In this document: one piece after another, positions 48,575 to 59,109 of the stretch | How the letters are laid out: every line of letters begins with the position of its first letter | Position numbering within the stretch: position 1 is the stretch's first letter | Source: Girardinichthys multiradiatus | Taxonomy: Eukaryota > Chordata > Actinopteri > Cyprinodontiformes > Goodeidae | Assembly: GCF_021462225.1 (NCBI RefSeq) | Contig: NC_061811.1 | Location: 8,209,663 to 8,273,662, forward strand | Reading direction: 5' to 3' | Length of the DNA: 64,000 nucleotides | Translations under genes and position numbers: made by a program | The notes under the pieces: generated by a model | What the model was told of the DNA's origin: nothing | Databases searched by the model: none | The model's input: the letters and a program-made list of their open reading frames with translations, nothing else

Positions 48575-49550
48575 CAAACTTCAATGTATTTTATTGGGAT
48601 TTCATGAGGTTTGTTAAAGAACATCAGTGAACAAACAGCATCATGAAGACCAAGGAACCCAGCAGACAGGTCAGGGAGAAGGTTGTGGAGAAGTTTAAAG
48701 CAGAGTTGGTTTATAAAACAATATCCCACGCTTTGAACATCTCACAGAGCTCTTTTCATCAATCATCTGAACATGCAAAGAGGATGGACCAACTACAAAC
48801 CCTCAAAGATGTGGAAATACACCTAAACTGGCAAGGAGAGCATTACCCAGAGAAGAGGCCAATGGTAATTCTGGAGGAAATGCAGAAATACACAGAAAAG
48901 CAGGAGAATCTGTCAACAAGATAATAATCAGTCATGTACTCCTGAAAAATTGGTCTTTATGGAAGAGTGACAGAAGAAAGTCGTTGGAAGAAATCCATAA
49001 GAGCCTGTGTGGATTTTGTCGCACACCACGTAGGAAACACAGCAAACATGAGACCAAGACTGAACATTTTGTTTTCCATGCAAAACGTTATGTGTCTATG
49101 GAAAACCACCACTGTACATGGCCCTGGAAAAAACATCTCCACAATGAAACATGGCGGCGGCAGCATCATGCTGCATGGGAGTGATGCTCACCATACAGCC
49201 AGAGCTAAAGTGGAATGGTTTAGATCAAAGCTTTATCATGTGTTAGAATGTCCTAGTCAAAGTCCAGACCTAAACCCAGTTTAGAATCTGTGGAAAGACT
49301 TCAAAGCTAATCCTCGCAGCCCCATGCATCAGTTCTGGCTGACCTTGAGCTAGAAGAATGGGCGACAATGTTCGTCTGTATGTGTGCAAAGCTGTTGGAG
49401 ACCAAAACGCCTGGAGCTGAAACTGTAGTTAAAGGTGGTTCTGCTAAGTATTAACTCAGAGGTCCTGAAAGATCAAATCAAAAATGGAATATATAAGTTT
49501 GTGGTTAAAATGAGAAAATATAAAAAAGTTGAAGATGTGTGAAGATACTG
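48575..49550 (+). mobile_element. Tc1-like element, plus strand, broken transposase
   Basis: The start codon region at 48643 reads MKTKEPSRQVREKVVEKF, the family's N-terminal helix-turn-helix. Farther on are HHVGNTANMRPRLNILF, MKHGGGSIMLHG and CPSQSPDLNPV (ending 49284), but these occur in different frames with a stop at 48924. The element is inverted relative to most other Tc1 copies here. It lies in the intron just before exon 5. Confidence 0.8.
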
Positions 49551-49718
49551 TATTATAGCAGCAAGATGAGATGTGCTGCATGTCTCAAATGTCTTCCTGT
49601 TTCTGATGAAGCATAAAGGAAATGAATGAAAAGCTATCTTAAGGTAATTTTACAGCCCATTTCTTATTATTCTGTCTGCCTCCACTCATTGGTTTGCTTC
49701 ATTTCTTTCTCCCTGCAG

Positions 49719-49847
49719 CACTGTGAGGAGAGCCAGCTCAAACGAACATGTGGGAACACTCACTCGCAAGGATTCGGGGGACTCCAAGGGCAACCGAAAC
49801 CGGGCCGGGTCCACGGGCAGCAACTCCAGCAGCAAAAGAAGCGACAG
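49719..49847 (+). CDS. eml1: eml1 exon 5, Ser/Arg-rich linker
   Basis: Encodes residues 130-172, from STVRRASSNEHVG to GNRNRAGSTGSNSSSKRSD. It is rich in Ser, Arg and Asn, lacks hydrophobic clusters and is predicted to be disordered. The RRASS motif resembles a basophilic-kinase site. The GNRNRxGST block is conserved in EML1. The acceptor is ccctgcag and the donor G|gtaaaa, with phase 2 in and out (129 nt). Confidence 0.94.
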
Positions 49848-50021
49848 GTAAAACCAGAACAAATGGCAGATGTTTCCCTCAGCCTGTGATGCTTCAGGTT
49901 TAGAGTGTTCTAAGCCAAAGTGTGTGTAATATCTACAACAAGGCTTATAAATGAAGCAGAGGAGATGGTTTATCTGAACTTAGCTGACTGACAGCTGTGC
50001 GTTTACTCGTTTACTTTGCAG

Positions 50022-50050
50022 CAAACAGAGGGATCCAGTGTTCAATGCAG
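50022..50050 (+). CDS. eml1: eml1 exon 6, 29-nt short exon
   Basis: A 29-nt exon encoding S-K-Q-R-D-P-V-F-N-A plus the first base of the next Glu codon (residues 173-182). It corresponds to the mammalian EML1 stretch ending EPVFSAE just before the HELP region. The acceptor ctttgcag and donor G|gtaaga are strong, as expected for a very short constitutive exon. It converts phase 2 to phase 1, so skipping it would shift the frame. Confidence 0.93.
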
Positions 50051-52017
50051 GTAAGAGTCCAAGGCTCTTCAGTCTGAAAGTTTTTACTTTTTCTACCATG
50101 ATTCAAACTGTTTAGAGCCAATAAATGGCCCATGCTCGGTGGTTCTCTGTGTTTCTCAAGTGTCTCCGCAATTATATGGTTTAGAGTCTAAATGCAAAAT
50201 TTATTGGCGTTTTATTTATTCCCGAAACAATACAAAATTTTATTTCTGTATCCTGCTGGGCTTTTTGCACACAAAGAACCACTCTCAGCTTCTTTCCATG
50301 ATGTCCTGCTGCAAATGTAACTGTGAAACATTCATTCTTCCCATCGTCTTTTTATTTCACATTTAACACATTCATCTCCTGTCGTTTTATCCTGGCTTTA
50401 AAATCCATAGTAAAATCTGTTCTGATCAAAAAGAGTTTTTTGTTTTGTTTTATCTGTATTATTTTGATATATTTTTCATTTAAATTCAGTTCAGTAGCAG
50501 TTTGAGGTTATTGTAAAAAAATATATATATATCACGACATTATAGAGACATATGTTTATGTGATATGCAGAAAATTATAAAGTAGAAATGTCTGTTTATT
50601 AGAAAAATATATCGCATTAAAATATATTCAAATGTCCGTAATGGCTCCTGTTGAATTGATTAGTTCAGGACATAGAATACCACAACCTGGCTGTAATGCC
50701 AAACATGATATTAAACATGCATGCAGAATATTCCAGTTAGTTTTTGAGCAAACATGCATTCCTCTTTTAATTTAACATGACATTTTTTTATTAGATTAAT
50801 GTATTTGTTTTGCGGAAAAAGGTGAAAATGCAATTAGTATGCACAGAAGAAATCAAAGCAGGAAGCGATTGGAAAATGATCACTGTGGTTTATTAAAAAC
50901 ATCATGGACAGAAGCTGCTGGTTACCAGGAAACAGGAAGTGAGCTCACTTTAGGACACTCCAAAAGGTGAGAAAGCGATGCCAGCCTTCATCTGGTGCTT
51001 GTGTGTCTCTCTGTGACCTTTACAAGGGATGCGACGTGTGACCCACTGCAAAGGTAGGCCAGGGCCCCTTTCCTCCCCACCATACCTCCACCCTGTCTTC
51101 ACATGTCTCTGAACACTGCAAATAACTACTCTGGGTTTATTCAGACATGTAGCATCTGCTCTCAGGTCAAGAGTGAAAGGAAAGGATAAAAATTGACCTT
51201 CTGGTTTTAAATTGGGATGTTTTCAAACCTTTTTATTTGCAGTGAGCAGATAACTGTCCAGACAGGGGCAGGAGTGGACTGCTGAGGTGTGTTTGAAACT
51301 TTGCCTTTGAGTATTTTGTCACTGGAAACATTAACTCACAAACATCCCACCTAACCTCCACTCAGAGCTGCATCCGTGTGTTTGCAGAGCTTCACTTGTT
51401 CAGATGCTGCCTCTTTGCTCACAACCTCATTTCAGGCAGTTTTTGACACTATAGTAACGACACAAAAATGTCTGCCACTCAATGCCTCGCAGTTGCTTTC
51501 AGGTTTCCTCTGCTGTAGATTTGGCCCTGCTCTTACTGTCTTCCTGTCCTCAGAGTATTTGCTTTTTTGGTTTCTATTGAATCTTGTCTGAGTTTCCAGC
51601 TTTTTGTTTCCTAACTTGTCCTGAAGAGTCATCTGTATGTGTTCCAAGAAGGCAGAGCAATTTCCTGAAACATGCAACATTCTTTCAGAGAGATTAAACT
51701 CTCAAAAAACAAACAACAGCGAAGACAGTCTGAACGCTTCTTTATTAAAAGAACCTGTTTAAGGCAGAAGTAAAGATCCTAACCCAAGATTCAGATCTGA
51801 TGAAGAACATTTTCCAGAACCTGCACCATCCGCATCAGCAGCAAACATTTTAATTGTTCAAAGTTCTGAGTTAATGTCTTTGGATCAGGCAGCTTTAGAG
51901 GGGTGCTCTGATTCATTTCTCACTAAAACATTTAGCTATTTTCAGATAAACCTGATTCATTTAACTGTTTGTTTCCATCAAGCATGTAGATTTAAATACT
52001 TCATGTTTTTTGTTGAA

Positions 52018-53173
52018 ACAGTGTTTTGAAAAAAGTATTGGTCTCCTTACAGATTTCTTCTGGTTTTGCTTTATCAGACTTAAATGTTTTAGATTATTAA
52101 ACAAATCAGACAAATAAAACAAGAGTAAATGAAAAATGCTGTTTTCAAATGATGACTTCATTTATTAAGGTGAAAAAAGTTATCCAAAATACCTGGCCTG
52201 TACTGAAACACTAATTGCCCCCTAAACCTAATAACTGCGTGTGTCACCTTTGGTAGCATCAAGCTGGCTGTGAGTCTTTTACATCACTGTGGAGGAATTG
52301 TGTCCCACCCTTCTTTGCAGATTGTTTTTATTTCAGGCACACTGGAGGGTTTTAGAGCATGAACATCCTGTTAGAGAGCAGAATTACTGTCCCGGTCCTG
52401 AAGCAGCAAAGCAGTCCCAGACTATCACACTTCCACCACCATGTTTCACTGTCAGTATGAGGCTGTACATCGAACTAGCTGTCAGCTCCTACCACTCCGA
52501 CTGTTTCTTTTCATTTTCAACAAGCTCAAGTTGCTCTGACCTCTTTCTGCTACAGGTAAATGAATTACTGATAACCTCTCAGAACTTCAAGTTACGCCTG
52601 CAGCACTTAAGATGTTACCCTGGGTTCTTTTGTGGGCTCCTGCATGCGTTGCTGAGATGCTCTTGGAGTAATTGTGATAGGTCAGCTGGTCCTGGAAAGG
52701 TTTACCACTTTTCCATATATTTATTATTTCCAAACTGATAGATATGAATACATTTTTTTCATCCTTTCTTCCATTTCTTTAGATCAGGGCATGATCTGTT
52801 ACTTTTTGAGATCTTTTAGCCTACTTCATGTTGTGAGGTGGGTTCTTTATAAGCTATTTATTTTATTCTACATGTGTGGCAGTAATGAGGCCTGGATGTA
52901 GTGAATTAAATAGAAATCAGCTTTTCACTAAATGATTTACAGTTAATTCATGGTTTAACAGAGTGGGGAATTACATTTTCTCATGGAGCCAGGCTGGTTT
53001 GGATAGCTTCTTTCCTTCAATAAATAAAATCATCATTCGAACACTGTATTTTGTATTTACTCACTTATCTTTGCAAAATATTACACATTTGTTGGATGAT
53101 ATGAAACATGTAAGCAATGAAAAATTAAAAACTGAAGACATCTGTAAGGGAGAAAATACGTTTTCACAGAACC
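52018..53173 (-). mobile_element. Tc1-like element, internally deleted copy
   Basis: AAAAAGTATTGGTCTCCTTA at the left end, TCACTGTGGAGGAATTGTGT, CCACCACCATGTTTCACTGT, TGCTCTTGGAGTAATTGTGA, TTTTTGAGATCTTTTAGCCT and GAGAAAATACGTTTTCACAG at the right end follow the same order as the copy at 34879. The central transposase portion, including the QQDNDPKH-type segment, is missing. It lies in intron 6 of eml1. Confidence 0.78.
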
Positions 53174-54655
53174 ATATTGTTCTTTAATATAATCAGACAA
53201 CATTTTATTACAGCCGTGTATTCTTCTTTCCTATTTTTTATAATTATATGTAAACATACTAAATTAATGTTAACCTGCCAGCTTTCAATGATGATTTAAA
53301 AAAATTCAAAACCAGCTGTGAGATGCAGACCAATAAAGTGTTTTCCACCTTAAAAATAACGTTATTAGTCTGATCTCTCATTTCATTTTAATAAATTTTT
53401 TGTCTGATCAATGTTTTTAGCCACTTAAGCCGAATTAAAAAACTATTTCTAAAAAGCTTTAAATAAAGAAACTAGTAATCCAATTTTATTAGATTATATA
53501 GCACAATTTATTTTGCTATAACCTTATAAAAGTAGTCAGAGTTTTTGCTTTCCTTCCTTTAGTAGCTGAGTCTATGTTTTACTCGCACTAAACATGACAT
53601 AAAAGGGAATTTCTTGCATCTAACATCTTCCAACTCTCTCCACCTTCTTCTGCTCATCTCCTGATCCGGTCATCCCTCCATTGCCGCTTCCTCTGCTCTT
53701 TCCTCAGGCCACACTGTAGTCACAGTGCAGATATACCTTGGGCCCTCAGCCCAACAAAGGGGGACGAACTGTGGCCCCGCAGCTTTGGCTTTAACAGCTC
53801 GCTTAGACACCAACCTCAGACTGATCTCAGAAAGCTGCAGGGCCAGCGAGGCTGGGAAAGGGTGCACCGCCATTGTGTCATCAGTCAGAAAGAGCCCAAA
53901 CCGTGCCCTGCTGCTGATGTCTGAGAGTTTGTCTTCTCTTTATACTCCCATTTACTGGAGTCCTGTTAAATCCCCCAGCCAGTACTTTCAGATTTGTTAC
54001 TAGCTCATAAAAGAATAAAATCATCACCCTATCCTTTAAATATTACTTTTTTAAATTGTATAATTACTTTAGGTTGGCTAAGGTAACTATTATACTATTA
54101 TTTAAAATAAATATTAATTTAGGCTAATAATATCCTCTCTAATGGGCTTTGTGGTATAAAATGTTCATTTTGGTGTCTGTTTTGTCCTCTGCAAGCGTTA
54201 TTTTTAAAGGTTAATATTTACATCAGCTGATTTGCTCATCTCTGCATTTTGTGTTCATGCATCTCTGCTGTGACCTGGAGATTTATGAGTTTCAAAAAGG
54301 CATTAAAACGTCTGCAGTTCATTTTGTGCTCCTTGTTTTCACAAAGATGTGTTTGAAATGACCAATAAACCCAGTTTAAAAAACTTCTTTGGAAGTTCTG
54401 TCATTTTGTTTTGTTTTTAGTGATCTTTTCACAGCAAAAACATTACTAAAACTCTACCTTCACATCATCCTGCATCGCTCTGTGTAACCTTCACACACAT
54501 TCAGCTTTTTAACCCATCTCACTCATAACCCATTTGCGCTGTGAGCTTTTTTTGTCCACTCACATCTCCCAAACTCTGAATTCATTATGCTGCAATAACA
54601 ATCTGTTTGTGTATAAATGCATGGTTTGATGCACCCTTTCTGTTGCGTTTCCTAG

Positions 54656-54785
54656 AGGAAGGTTATGTGAAAATGTTCTTGAAGGGTCGCCCCGTCACCA
54701 TGTTCATGCCTAAGGACCAAGTGGACAGCTATAGCCTGGAGGCCCGAGGTGAGCTGCCCAGCAACAAGCTCAAATTGGACTGGGT
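54656..54785 (+). CDS. eml1: eml1 exon 7, start of HELP region
   Basis: Encodes residues 183-225: EEGYVKMFLKGRPVTMFMP, then KDQVDSYSLEARGELPSNK and LKLDW. This is the first part of the hydrophobic EML protein (HELP) motif that packs between the two propellers of the TAPE domain. The acceptor is tttcctag. The donor is T|gtatcc, poor at -1 and +4 to +6; it was chosen because it alone joins in frame to exon 8 to give the invariant WVYGYRG. Reading through gives a stop at 54864. Confidence 0.94.
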
Positions 54786-55279
54786 GTATCCTGTCACTAC
54801 TGCCTGCCAGTTTTCTGCAGGAATAAAAGCTGAAAATAAGTTAAGCCAGGTATGTGTGTGTAGATAATAAATTCAGCCTGTGATGCTGGAGAAAGAAAAC
54901 TGCAAATGTTTCTCTTGGTTGTCAGAGTCAATCTGCTCAGACTGTTGTTTTCACCATGTGCTGCCGGCGCCTCTCATCGCCCTGCAGCCTGGAGTCAGTA
55001 ATAACCTGCTTACAGCTGACAGGCCGATGGCGCAGGCAGTCAGCAGCTCCTCTTGTGATTTTCTTCCTTTCTGTTTCTTGTCATTTGTGGGACTCTTTGC
55101 TTATTTTCTTTGTTTGTCAGGAGTGAATGGGGCGTGCTGTTCAGCCTGGCAGAATTATAAATAGAAAAAGGCCAAAAGGCAAAAAATCTGAGGAGGATAG
55201 CATAAACAACCCTAACAGAAATAAAATGAAGGCTGGATCCATCCAGATTCAGCTTGGTACAGAGCCTATTTTCCATGTT

Positions 55280-56125
55280 TTTTTTATGGGTACATTTCAG
55301 TGTATTTTATTGGGACTTTATGCGGTAGAGTAACACGAGGTGGTGCATCATTTTATAAAAAATTTATAAGTTTTTCTACTTCTTTTTTACAATTAAAACT
55401 CTGAACAGTGTGGTGTCCATTTGCATCCAGCCCACTGAGTGAACCACCTTTTGCTGCCATTACAGCTTCAAGTCTTTTGTGTTATTTGTCTCCTAGATTT
55501 TCACATCTAGATACTGACATTTTTAAATCTTGTCACAGACTCTCAGTTGTCTGGAATTAGGTTTGGGCTTTGACTAGGCCATTCTGACACATGAACATGC
55601 TTTGATCCATTCCATTGTCCTGTATTTAGTTCCATCCATTTTCTCATAGACTCTTATAGACTCTAACTGCTGTCCCTGCTCAAGAGAAGCATCCTCACAG
55701 CACTATGCTGCCACCACCATGTCTCAGTGTGAGGATGGTGCGTTCAGGGTAGTGTGTAGTGTTTTTTTTTTTTTTACCATGTCTTGGCAGGTTTGTAGTC
55801 GTGCTGGACTCTTTCCCATTTCAGATGAGGTATTAGACAGTGCTATTTGAGATGTTCTGAGCTTGGGATATTGTTTTGTAAACTAACCCTGCTTCAAACA
55901 TCGCCACAACCTTATCCCTGTCCCGTCTGATGTGTTCCTTGGTCTTCATGGTACTGTTTGTTCACTAATGTTCTCTAGCAAACATCTAGAGAATATTTGT
56001 ATTTATACTGAGATTGAATTACACACAGGTAGACTTTTGAAGGGAATTGGTTGCACCAGATTTCTTTGGTGGTATCAGAGTAAAAGGGTTGAAAACAAAT
56101 GCGCACCACATTTTTTGATCATTTC
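55280..56125 (-). mobile_element. Tc1-like element (MKTKE family), internally deleted copy
   Basis: In reverse complement, the transposase start reads MKTKEHIRRDRDKVVAMFEA at about 55892-55951, directly comparable to the copy at 48643. The left side retains AGTGTATTTTATTGGGACTT and TTTGACTAGGCCATTCTGAC. The catalytic part is missing. It lies in the intron between exons 7 and 8. Confidence 0.78.
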
Positions 56126-56366
56126 TTCATAAAAACAAATCGAGACATGTATTATATGTTGGAGTTCTTTTTTTCATTTTGTTATTCGTCACTTTAATTA
56201 GATGGATTTTTATTTTCATTAAAATAAACAGCACCAACTTAATCATTCCCTTTCTCTCGTAAATCTACACTTCATGCTTTAATTGATGTCTAAACTTTTT
56301 TGACTGATTACTCTTCTGCAAAATACTGCAAATCACCTCCTTGATTCCTTGACCCTCACTGCTCAG

Positions 56367-56516
56367 CTACGGTTACCGCGGCAGAGACTGTCGCTCCAAC
56401 CTGTACCTGCTTCCCACTGGAGAAACGGTGTATTTCATCGCCTCCGTGGTCGTCCTGTTCAACGTGGACGAGCAGCTGCAGAGACACTACACAGGACACA
56501 CAGACGACATCAAATG
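56367..56516 (+). CDS. eml1: eml1 exon 8, HELP core and first WD repeat
   Basis: Encodes residues 226-275. [19 protein letters not shown] followed by [19 protein letters not shown] is the core of the HELP motif. [10 protein letters not shown] opens the first WD-type blade with its GH dipeptide. The acceptor ctgctcag is preceded by a pyrimidine-rich tract, and the donor is G|gtgaga. The exon enters in phase 2 and leaves in phase 2 (TG|C, Cys). Confidence 0.96.
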
Positions 56517-56970
56517 GTGAGAGATGCATTCTGGTGGTAATTTCTAATATCTGCTCACTGACATGGACACAGATAAAGAGGAGGTAGCAAATGTACTCAA
56601 GCCTTTCAGATACAACGAGACGATACAATGGGAGTGAGTTTGTTGTGTCTGAAGTGATTACATCCTTCGTGGAGGTTGATGATGGTTCAGTTTGCAGTTT
56701 GGATTAGACTTCAAAGAATATTTACAGACAGATTTTTCTTCTTTTATTGAGAAAATGTTCAACTTTCCACCTTCTGCTTAGCAGCTTAACCCCCAGACCC
56801 AAGAGGAGATGAATTTATCCCAATACATCCTATTTCTATTCAGATCAGAAAGCATGTATCAGCCTGTCTTCTTTTCCAGCCATGCTGCTTATCTATATTT
56901 AAAAAGGCTATTTGATGTTTTAAAGAAAAAGCATCTAGCTGTTAATATGTGTTCTTCCTATCTTCACCAG

Positions 56971-57040
56971 CCTGGCCGTCCACCCTGATAAAATTACGAT
57001 TGCGACCGGGCAAGTAGCAGGAACCTCCTCTGACAGAAAA
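56971..57040 (+). CDS. eml1: eml1 exon 9, first propeller blade
   Basis: Encodes residues 276-299, CLAVHPDKITIATGQVAG then TSSDRK, a beta-propeller strand pair conserved across EMLs (LAVHPDxIxIATGQ). The acceptor is cttcaccag and the donor a perfect gtaagt. The exon ends in phase 0. Confidence 0.95.
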
Positions 57041-57379
57041 GTAAGTGAACCCTTTTGATTTATCTTCACAGTACTTCACTGAAATAATATTGAGCAAATG
57101 TTTAATAAAAATAATATTTAATATTCAAGTCTCAAATCTCCTGAAAGATAACTAAATGAAGCATGAATCCTTTCCTCCCAAGAATCGCAACATTTCTGTA
57201 AATTTCTCAGGGTTTTAATTTATTTAGAATCAATCAAAGATGATTAATATCTGAATTAATTATTGTAAGAACAAATAAATAGATCTAGTTATTAATGAAA
57301 CCACAGATCTTATTTCTTTATTATATCATATTTTCTTTTTTTTCCTGTTTCCCACAGAAACGAAGAAAAAAAATAAAGA

Positions 57380-58480
57380 ATCTAATTTATTATTTATCAA
57401 CTATTATCTGTTCATGAAAGATAAATCAAAACTAAAGAAAAATACCCACTGTGTTATATTATAATACTACATATCAAAGACAATGAATAATCTGTGGAAT
57501 GAACACTAAAACATTAATAATTAATACATAAAAACAATTGTCATGAGTCTTTTAAAAGTCTAAAGGGACTTTTATGACCCAGTTATGAGTTCTAGTACCT
57601 AATTAAATTTTATTTTAAAGATTAAGCCAGGATTTGGAACCACCCTTGATCCGTCAACTTCAGCAACAGAACCTAAACAACTGTGGCGCTGTGTCCAACT
57701 TTCACAGAACTTTCTTGCGTCTTTACTCGTGTGGTTCCCACCTCTGTCTCTCGCCTGAGAAAGATGGAGGTTTCTGCTCCAATAGTGTTCAGTCTGCTAA
57801 AGGTGACCTTAAGGCTATCAAGTGGACCTTCTCTCCTGCTGAAGGCTTGTGGATGTCTGGAGATTCCTCACATAAGATTCTTTCACAATCGGGTTGCTGA
57901 TAAAAAGGGAATTGCTCTTTAATTACCTAGTGATGCTGAGCAAATGTGCAAGGTGTTTAATCGTGAGGAGGCATCGTGGAGAACTAATCAACCAATAAGA
58001 AGCCGACTTGTTGGGATGTCACGTTATTCAGCCAATGACAATTGAATTCTACTATTTTTCTTTAATAAAACAAATTCTTTAGACGTCAGAGAGCTCTGAC
58101 AGCTCCAAAAATGTCCACAGTCTCTCATTTTAGCCATAAGTATCTCACGTCTAACCTTGTTTTGACATTTAGCTATTTTAAACATGTGATTGTTTCACTA
58201 AAAAAGACAGGTTCACATTTGCAGTTTAACACATTAATAATCATTAACATTTACAGTAAATTATGGATAATTTTTAAGCTTTCTGAATTATTTAATTTAA
58301 AAGAAATACAATTGTTAACCTTCAATCAAATTCTCTCATGCATGTGTTTGAAGCTTTTATATAAACAGACAGGTTTGTTCAAACTTGAGCTGTGTCAAAA
58401 AACAAACTCACTAAAGGTGGGAAATAGAATTTAGTTTAGACTAAATCTAAAGTCCAGCGAAGCTTGATGTTTTAAGCAAA
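57380..58480. other. eml1: eml1 intron 9, unidentified AT-rich insert
   Basis: An AT-rich stretch with an 88-codon open frame (57634-57900) lacking known motifs. Around 57985-58035, CTAATCAACCAATAAGAAGC followed by GACTTGTTGGGATGTCAC resembles CTAATCAACCAATCAGAGGG, GACTTGGGCGTGATGT at 27753-27791, pointing to an unnamed dispersed repeat. Confidence 0.35.
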
Positions 58481-58554
58481 ATTAAATAAACTGATTCACA
58501 TACCCTAACCTTATATTGTGACCCTTATTTGTGCATTCTTTGTTTTTCTGGCAG

Positions 58555-58665
58555 CAGCTGGCTCCTCATGTCCGTGTTTGGGACTCTGTCAGCCTGAACA
58601 CGCTCCACGTTCTGGGTACAGGGTTCTTTGACCGAGCTCTTGTCTGCCTGGCTTTCTCAAAGTCG
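58555..58665 (+). CDS. eml1: eml1 exon 10, WD repeat
   Basis: Encodes residues 300-336, QLAPHVRVWDSVSLNTLHVL then GTGFFDRALVCLAFSKS. VRVWDS is a canonical WD end. The acceptor is a tandem gcagcag: use of the first AG keeps the Gln that aligns with the mammalian KQLPPHVRIW stretch, while use of the second (start 58558) drops one residue without a frame change. The donor is G|gtaaga, phase 0 both sides (111 nt). Confidence 0.95.
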
Positions 58666-58783
58666 GTAAGAAAAGCCGGCCAGCACACTTTAGCAGCATT
58701 CCAGTTCTGACTAGAGTTAATTTTTTAGGTCTTTTGCTGTATAAGTAATCAAATTACTGGATGGGATTTTTTTTATACATCAG

Positions 58784-58879
58784 AATGGAGGAAACACGCT
58801 TTGTGTTGTGGATGACTCCAACGACCACGTCCTCTCTGTGTGGGACTGGCAGAAAGAGGAAAGACTGGCTGAAGCCAAG
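58784..58879 (+). CDS. eml1: eml1 exon 11, WD repeat
   Basis: Encodes residues 337-368, NGGNTLCVVDDSNDHVLS then VWDWQKEERLAEAK. VDDSNDHVLSVWDWQ is one of the most conserved EML propeller stretches. The acceptor is atacatcag after a run of T and the donor G|gtcagt; phase 0 both sides (96 nt). Only 118 nt of intron separate it from exon 10. Confidence 0.95.
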
Positions 58880-58974
58880 GTCAGTGCAAATTATGGTACA
58901 GTGTGTTCTGCATTTGCTCTGATGTTTGTCCTGCTGAACTGAACTTGTTTCTTCCTTTTCGTGGATCTGTTCAG

Positions 58975-59109
58975 TGCTCCAATGAGTCGGTGTTCGGTGC
59001 AGACTTTCACCCGACTGATTGCAACGTCATTGTGACCTGTGGCAAGTCTCATCTCTACTTCTGGACTCTGGAGAAAGGCATGCTGAGCAAAAAGCAGGGG
59101 CTGTTTGAG
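58975..59109 (+). CDS. eml1: eml1 exon 12, WD repeat
   Basis: Encodes residues 369-413, CSNESVFGADFHPTDCNVIV, TCGKSHLYFWTLEKG and MLSKKQGLFE. FHPTD...TCGKSHLYFWTLE is diagnostic for EML proteins. The acceptor ctgttcag lies in a CT-rich tract. The donor is G|gtatgg, phase 0 both sides (135 nt). It sits 95 bp from exon 11, so exons 10-12 form a tight cluster. Confidence 0.96.

Noticed and set aside
48967..49284. 105-codon frame ending SQSPDLNPV as a host gene
   Set aside because: Its motifs are those of a Tc1 transposase; it is a frame-broken part of the element at 48575-49550.
57352..57420. CAG followed by AAACGAAG as a possible eml1 exon between exons 9 and 10
   Set aside because: The frame hits stops at once, and exon 9 joins exon 10 in phase 0 with the expected EML1 sequence.
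58784..59109. Possibility that the gene is EML2 or EML4 rather than EML1
   Set aside because: The N-terminal peptide and coiled coil, together with the VTVHTDGNEQLSVMRY stretch, match EML1; EML4 differs at these places.
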